DNA from: Cinnamomum chago
Taxonomy: Eukaryota; Streptophyta; Magnoliopsida; Laurales; Lauraceae
DNA length: 64,000 nt
Direction of reading: 5' to 3'
NCBI GenBank assembly: GCA_038049695.1
Contig: CP142453.1
Location: 131,306,001 to 131,370,000 of the forward strand
Below the pieces are notes generated by a model, which searched no databases, was not told the origin of the DNA, and saw only the letters and a list, made by a program, of their open reading frames with translations. This document shows, piece after piece, positions 58,690 to 64,000 of this stretch. Position 1 is the first letter of the stretch. Every line of letters begins with the position of its first letter. The translations under genes were made by a program, and so were the position numbers.

Positions 58690-59701
58690 TAGGCATCAAA
58701 ATTGCTATTATGCTGAGGAGGTAAGCAAGAGTGCACCTAAAACATACCAACCTTAAGGCATTTGCAATTTTGTTAAGGTTGTTCGTTTCATGTGATTGAA
58801 TACCAAGGATTGTAATGCTGTAAGTGATTAAAAATGAAGAACAAAAGGTGGATATCCAAAAATACCATCAAATAACCTACCTTGAGTGAAAATTGAATTT
58901 AGGGAAGATGGGAAATGAATACTCGGCAATCACCCTAGTAATTCAATACACTTCTTATGTTTGGTTTGGATTTGGCTTGACATTTCCAACCTAATTAAAA
59001 AAATAGGTAGGGTTTAGGCTGAGTCAATATACTTTTCAACCTGCCAACCCTTCACAAACCCAGTTGCGTTAATTGTTGCCCACCACCCCAATTTGAACTC
59101 AACTTGTTAATTATGAGTTCAGTTGACACTTTTAACTTCTATATTAGGTTCACTTGAAATTGCAACATGATCATTAAATAAGTTGGTCTAGGTTTAGCCT
59201 ATACATGTTACCCATACTGCTCATCACCCTGACCCCACTTGACTCATTGCCAGCCTCAACTTCAAGTGCATAATTATTTAATAATAATGTAAGCAATTGT
59301 AAATAACTGAGTGAGTGTCAAATTAAGGTTAATGTCAATTTATGGGAAGTGAGAGTAAACATTTTGTATTTGTCAAAGGTAGAGCCCACTATAGGAATGG
59401 AGCGTGAAAAATAATGGCTTAAAAGGAGCCTGATTAGAGAGTAGTTCTTTTATACGTGGAGAAAAAATACATAACAATTATGAAGATAAATCTTGTAGTG
59501 GGCTTGCCTTTGAGCAAGTCTGAATTGTTTATACTCTCATGCATCTATGAATAACACACTTTCATTTGACACTTATCCAACTATTTACGACTGTTTAATT
59601 TACACATCAAATATATATGCGCTTAACACATCAATAAAGTTTGATGCTCTCAAACCAACAAGTGATGCACTGAACTATTAAAGCTCACACTTGAAAACCA
59701 C
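58690..59701. other. Intergenic or intronic, no gene recognised
   Basis: AT-rich. 58970-59270 has the AACCC/GGGTT word bias of old hAT-like relics, but no ends could be supported. Confidence 0.4.
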
Positions 59702-59709
59702 GGTTTTAT

Positions 59710-59879
59710 CAAGGTTGGCTAGAAAACTGAAAACTTAGACTTGATTTCTCTAAACTAAAGTTTTGCTTTATTGAGTCTTTTCGTTTAATTTGAAACATTT
59801 AAAAACTGACTAGCCTTCCCCTCAAACATGAGCAAACTCACCCAAGTCATGAGTCGACAAGCCAAGTTTTCCAACCTTG
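59710..59879. mobile_element. Small hAT MITE (170 bp) with perfect 8-bp target duplication
   Basis: The element begins CAAGGTTGGCTAGAAAACT and ends AGTTTTCCAACCTTG. It is flanked by GGTTTTAT on both sides (59702-59709 and 59880-59887). The termini are shared with the element at 12675-13203, making this a deletion derivative of the same family. Confidence 0.8.
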
Positions 59880-59887
59880 GGTTTTAT

Positions 59888-61812
59888 AAGTGATATTTCT
59901 GAAAAAGACTACTCTTTTACAATAGAAGGTTATTTGTGTCATTATCAAATAGATTTTACTAAAAAGGCTAACTTTTATCAAAGTCTAATAATTAGAACAC
60001 ACCACAGTTTTAGTTAAATAGAATGCATCCAACTACTTAAAAAAATGAGTAAAGCATCCCTTGAGAAAACTTCCCAATGGCTACATAGACATTTTTTTAA
60101 ATACTAAAAATGCCCACATGCAATGCCAGACGAATGAAGGGGAACCCGATCCTCTACTACATTCGGACTATAATATCTTTATTGCTTTTTAAAATAAGAC
60201 ACGTGGTAGAGTTGATGGGGCCAATTGGCCCTACCAAATACAAGAGAGCTTTGAAATCTACCTATTTGGAAAAGAAAAAAAAATCAAAACCATTGTCCAT
60301 TGCCAAGTGTTCAATCTAAGACCATAAAATCGATAGTTGAAATAAAAAATTTGTCCTATATTTCATGACCTTAAATCGAACATTTGACAGTGCATTGTAG
60401 ATTTTTTTTTCTTCTAACAAATGGCTAAATCTCAAAGCCCTCTTGTATTTGGTAAGGCCAGTGGGCCCCACAAACTCTGCCATGTGTCATATTTTAAAAA
60501 GCAGACATCATAATCTAAAAGTAGTAGGAGACAGAATCCTATCTTCTTTAGTCCTACAACGTTGTGTACATTTTTAATATTTTGACAATATTGAAGTTAT
60601 ATACTGAGATACCAAAAGTTTCCTTGAGAGCATTTCAATCATTCTATGTGGATAGTAGTAGCATGCATCCTATTCAAAACGGGAATGTATCGCAATCGCT
60701 AATTATAACAAATTAAGAAATTTAATACATTGTAGGGCCAATCGTTTAGTTGGAATTGAATTCTTAGAATCCCCAAAAAAATCCCTTCTTGTCCATGAGA
60801 GATAGACAAGACGTTATTAAATAGTCTTCTTTTGATGGGTAATAATTGTCACCCATCACCCCAATATATAAAATCTAACAAAGTAATGGTCCGTCCAATC
60901 TACCGGAAAGTTTTCTTCAGCACATGCACTCCTGTGACAAACAACACTAGTGCACACCCCTAAGTGCGTAGGAGAAAATCATTCCCCATCAACCAACATC
61001 TTCACCTTAGATCTGTCACTCCTTACCTATTTAGGGTGCATCTAAACACAGATGTTTTTTTACTTGATGCAGATACACAGTTTTCTAAGTTTGTCAGTTA
61101 AAAGTTTTTTATCCCTATGAAGGGTGGGTGTACGGCCTATTTGCACCCACCCTAAGAGAAGAGAAAGCAAAGTAGAAAGAGGGACTCTGGCCTCGGGATT
61201 CGCACCAGGAGGTTGCAGCACGTGTCGTTGCTGCAGTGTTTCTCCTTGTCTCGGTACACGTGCCAGTTTTTTTTTTTTTCTGCTGTTGACTTGGTTTCAG
61301 GACACATGGTAATTCAATGAAGAGAAAGCATGTTGACTTGGGATGCGTGCAGCAACTAGATCCCAGCAAATTAGGTCGGATTTGGCCAAGTCTGGGTCGA
61401 GTTAGACTGACCCTTGCAGCAGAAGCCCATAGTGCTGAAAATTGCAGGTACAGGCTGATATATTGCTTGCGTCAGCAGGCGCGGTCAATGGTTAAATAGC
61501 AATTTGACCATCCATAACTTTTTTATCCGGATTCGGATGGACGAGCCTGTTGGTTCTGCAGAATCGTGGTGACGAGCACTATCCATTGGCGTTGACAAAT
61601 TTGGGATCCAATGGTCAGATATTTTTCAGACCTTTTGCAGTCATCTTTGACGTTCGAATTTTTTTGCGCGATATCTGGGTCATCTGAACTCCGATGGACG
61701 ATCCGTTTGCACCTGCGGACTTCTGGCAACAAGATCTATACAGAAGCAGTGGGAGAATGACAATCCAACGGTTATAAAATTTCTTGGTTAGCGGATCGCG
61801 ATTAGTAGTATC
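59888..61812. other. Intergenic, including a block shared with the inverted-repeat spacer
   Basis: No gene was recognised. 61045-61110 is similar, in the same orientation, to 63063-63124 (ACACAGATG, GCAGATACACA, TTTGTCAGTTAAAAG). Right after it, AGGGTGGGTG and CACCCACCCT (61123-61153) form a hairpin stem. 61120-61500 is richer in GC. Confidence 0.4.
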
Positions 61813-62445
61813 TTGACTTTTCTTTTATTAATGTGTTGGATTTGTCTTATAAAATCTGCACTATATTACCTTACCAATAGCGATATCTTCGATGAGGATA
61901 TTATGCTGGGGTGGATAGCCAACTTCGTTAGAGTATTAGAAGAAATCCTCGAAATGAAGATAATTAATGAGAAGAAATCAAAGCAAAGTGGAAATCTCTC
62001 CTCAGTGCAAACAATGTTGATGAGTATGCATCCTTGTATGGAAGTTACAAAAGCGCTGACATTTTTTGAGACAGATAAGCCTGCACCATTGCTTCATTGG
62101 ATGAATTTGCCGGACATGGGTCACTTGATTGCGTCATGGTATAATGTGGTTTTCATTTTGATTAGTGAATCACAGAGCATGACGTGTCTTCCTCTACGGT
62201 CTGCACCACCACCACCACACGAACAACATGTAATTTGCATTGGACATGTCAATCAGAACCACTTTGTGGAGGTATCCTTGGTTCCCAATCCTCCAATGCC
62301 CCCTATCATGATCCAATGGGGTGCATACAAACACCAATGTGCAGCACAATGGGCTTTAATTTATGAAGAAAACTTTGAAGACTACAAGCGGATATGGAAT
62401 CCATCTACTGTAACCCAACTTACTGTACATTTGGATTCTGATTAG
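61813..62445 (+). pseudogene. MULE-associated OTU-like protein, C-terminal fragment
   Basis: A 210-codon open frame. From about residue 74 it contains MHPCMEVTKALTFFE, then WMNLPDMGHLIASWYNVV, ICIGHVNQNHFVEVSL and IQWGAYKHQCAAQWALIY. This pattern is the C-terminal part of the OTU-like cysteine protease domain found in plant MULE/FAR1-type transposon proteins; the histidine of NHF is the usual catalytic-site position. The N-terminal DGNC block with the catalytic cysteine is missing, and the first ~70 residues are not recognisable. It is therefore a fragment rather than a working gene. Its last 256 bases form the start of the left arm of the inverted repeat. The nearest clear acceptor or start is unknown; an exon of a longer gene cannot be excluded. 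Confidence 0.6.
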
Positions 62446-63053
62446 TATTGTTTGAAGACTATTTTGTTGTTGATTCTAATTAATATTGTTCGAAGCCAAT
62501 CTAGACCATCCATTCTACGTTTTTCTGTTCTCTGATTTTTTTTTTTTTTTACTTAGTAATTTTGACTGTGGTTGATTTAGTAATTTTTCCTTTTTCGTTA
62601 TAATTTATTGTTATCTTAACATTATCTATTTAATAATTTTTTAAATCTTTCTTAATCAAAAGATAACCACAAATTATAAGATATAATCCTAAAGCAAGTA
62701 ATAGTAATAAAACAAAAAAAAAATACGATTTAGACAAAAAAAAATGAAAAAATATAAGTAATAATAATAAAATAAAATAAAAAACGATTTAGACAAAAAA
62801 AATATAAAAATTATAAGTAATAATAATAAAAGAAAAAAAAAGATTTAAACAAAAAAATCAAAAAATATAAAGTACACAAAAAATCTAAAAAAGTTGATGG
62901 GACACATCATAAAGTAAACAATATAAAAAAATTAAACAAAATTAAATTAAAAAACATAAAAATTAAAAAATTTACCAATCATTCACTTGTCCCTTTCATT
63001 TGAAAGGTCAAATTCCCTCATAATCACCTGTATGGAATAGGAAGGAAAAAAGA
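62190..63053. repeat. Left arm of large inverted repeat (extends left beyond the visible match)
   Basis: This segment is ~96% identical to the reverse complement of 63144-64000. It contains the end of the OTU-like frame and an AT-rich 3' region with repeated TAATAATAATAAAA blocks. The match reaches the window edge, so the arm probably extends leftwards past 62190. Confidence 0.9.
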
Positions 63054-63062
63054 ATAATTCTA

Positions 63063-63124
63063 TACACAGATGGATTTTTGCTACTTGCAGATGCACAATT
63101 TTTTAAGCTTGTCAGTTAAAAGTT
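63063..63124 (+). repeat. Spacer block shared with 61045-61110
   Basis: The ~90-bp spacer between the arms contains ACACAGATGGATTTTTGC, TTGCAGATGCACAATTTTTT and AAGCTTGTCAGTTAAAAGTT, similar to 61045-61110 in the same orientation. It could be an end sequence (TIR) of the mobile element that carried the OTU frame. Confidence 0.5.
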
Positions 63125-63143
63125 TGATTTGACTTCAAACACA

Positions 63144-64000
63144 ATTTTTTTCTTTCTATTCCATACGGGTGATTATGAGGGAATTTGATCTTTCAAATGA
63201 AAGGGACAAGTGAATGATTGCTAAAAAAATTTAATTTTATGTTTTTTAATTTTATTTTGTTTAATTTTTTTATTCTGTTTACTTTATGATGTGTCCTATC
63301 AACTTTTTTGGATTTTTTTGTGTACTTTATATATTTTTTTAAATCTTTTTTTTTCTTTTTTTATTATTACTTATAATTTTTATATTTTTTTGTCTAAATC
63401 GCATTTTTTTATTTTTTTTTGTTTTATTATTATTACTTTTATTTTTTTTTGTCTAAATCGTATTTTTTTCTTTTTTTGTTTTATTATTATTACTTGCTTT
63501 AGGATTAAATCTTATAATTTGTGGTTATCTTTTGATTAAGAAAGATTTAAAAAATTATTAAATAGATAATGTTAAGATAACAATAAATTATAATGAAAAA
63601 GGAAAAATTACTAAATCAAACATAGTCAAAATTACTCAGTAAAAAAAAAAAAAAACAGAGAACAGAAAAACATAGAATGAATGGTCTAGATTGGCTTCGA
63701 ACAATATTAATTAGAATAAACAACAAAATAGTCTTCAAACAATATTAATCAGAATCCAAATGTATAGTAGGTTGGGTTACAGTAGATGGATTTCATATCC
63801 GCTTGTAGTCTTCAAAGTTTTCTTCATAAATTAAAGCCCATTGTGCTGCACATTGGTGTTTGTATGCACCCCATTGGATCATGATAGGGGGCATTGGAAG
63901 ATTGGGAACCAAGGGTACCTCCACAAAGTGGTTCTAATTGACATGTCCAATGCAAATTACATGTTATTCGTGTGGTGATGGTGGTGCAGACCGTAGAGGA
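63144..64000. repeat. Right arm of large inverted repeat (cut by window end)
   Basis: Reverse complement of the left arm, collinear, with no indel over the coding part (62190-62445 pairs with 64000-63745). The AT-rich part shows a few indels in homopolymers. The arm continues outside the window. Confidence 0.9.
63745..64000 (-). pseudogene. Second, inactivated copy of the OTU-like fragment
   Basis: This is the minus-strand counterpart of 62190-62445. Nine differences are visible in 256 bp and all are transitions. Three create in-frame stops where the left copy has sense codons: CAA to TAA (63964-63966), CAG to TAG (63934-63936) and TGG to TGA (63793-63795). The final stop also changed from TAG to TAA (63745-63747). 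The upstream part is outside the window. Confidence 0.8.

Noticed and set aside
1..64000. CRISPR array, phage, operon or other prokaryotic system
   Set aside because: No regularly spaced repeats, no operon-like gene packing and no ribosome-binding sites; introns, SINEs and plant gene families show nuclear plant DNA.

Overview
This 64 kb window is nuclear DNA of a flowering plant. Three observations support this: plant-type genes with large GT-AG introns, abundant plant transposons (hAT, PIF/Harbinger, MULE, LINE, tRNA-derived SINE and a long gypsy-type LTR), and a low GC content broken by a few GC-rich islands. The species cannot be told from the sequence. Genes are sparse: only three host genes are recognisable, and most of the window is layered transposon debris.

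Left part (1-13.7 kb): six exons on the plus strand (6476-13662) encode the last ~311 residues of the P1B-type heavy-metal ATPase HMA1, with all splice sites intact. The 5' exons are not in the window, so 1-6475 is probably another HMA1 intron or sequence just upstream. It holds a decayed LINE ORF1 (RRM plus DUF4283-like) split by a hAT element, and a PIF/Harbinger element that later received a SINE and a 5'-truncated LINE. The HMA1 introns carry a SINE interrupted by a MITE, a 125-bp tandem duplication, a TA-flanked MITE and a hAT element.

Middle (13.7-42 kb): no convincing gene. The main items are SINE copies, a ~4.04 kb solo LTR (25311-29347, 5-bp target duplication), long-TIR MULE-like elements at 29.6, 30.3-32.6 and 34.5 kb, a perfect 56-bp-arm palindrome at 36.6 kb, a G-box/ACGT cluster at 37.1-37.4 kb and a hAT element at 38.2 kb.

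42-45 kb: an intact, intronless R2R3-MYB gene of subgroup 22 (MYB44/70/73/77 type) at 42790-43785, with a TATA box and several MYB-type AACnG sites upstream.

Right part (45-64 kb): SINE and MULE fragments, two LINE 3' remnants (one split by a Harbinger MITE, its 3' end hit by a hAT element), the minus-strand C-lobe exon of an LRR-III receptor-like kinase (57259-57938), and a MULE-associated OTU-like protein fragment (61813-62445). The 3' part of that fragment lies in a large inverted repeat (62190-63053 versus 63144 to the window edge). The right-hand copy is inactivated by transition mutations, which is the most interesting structure in the window.
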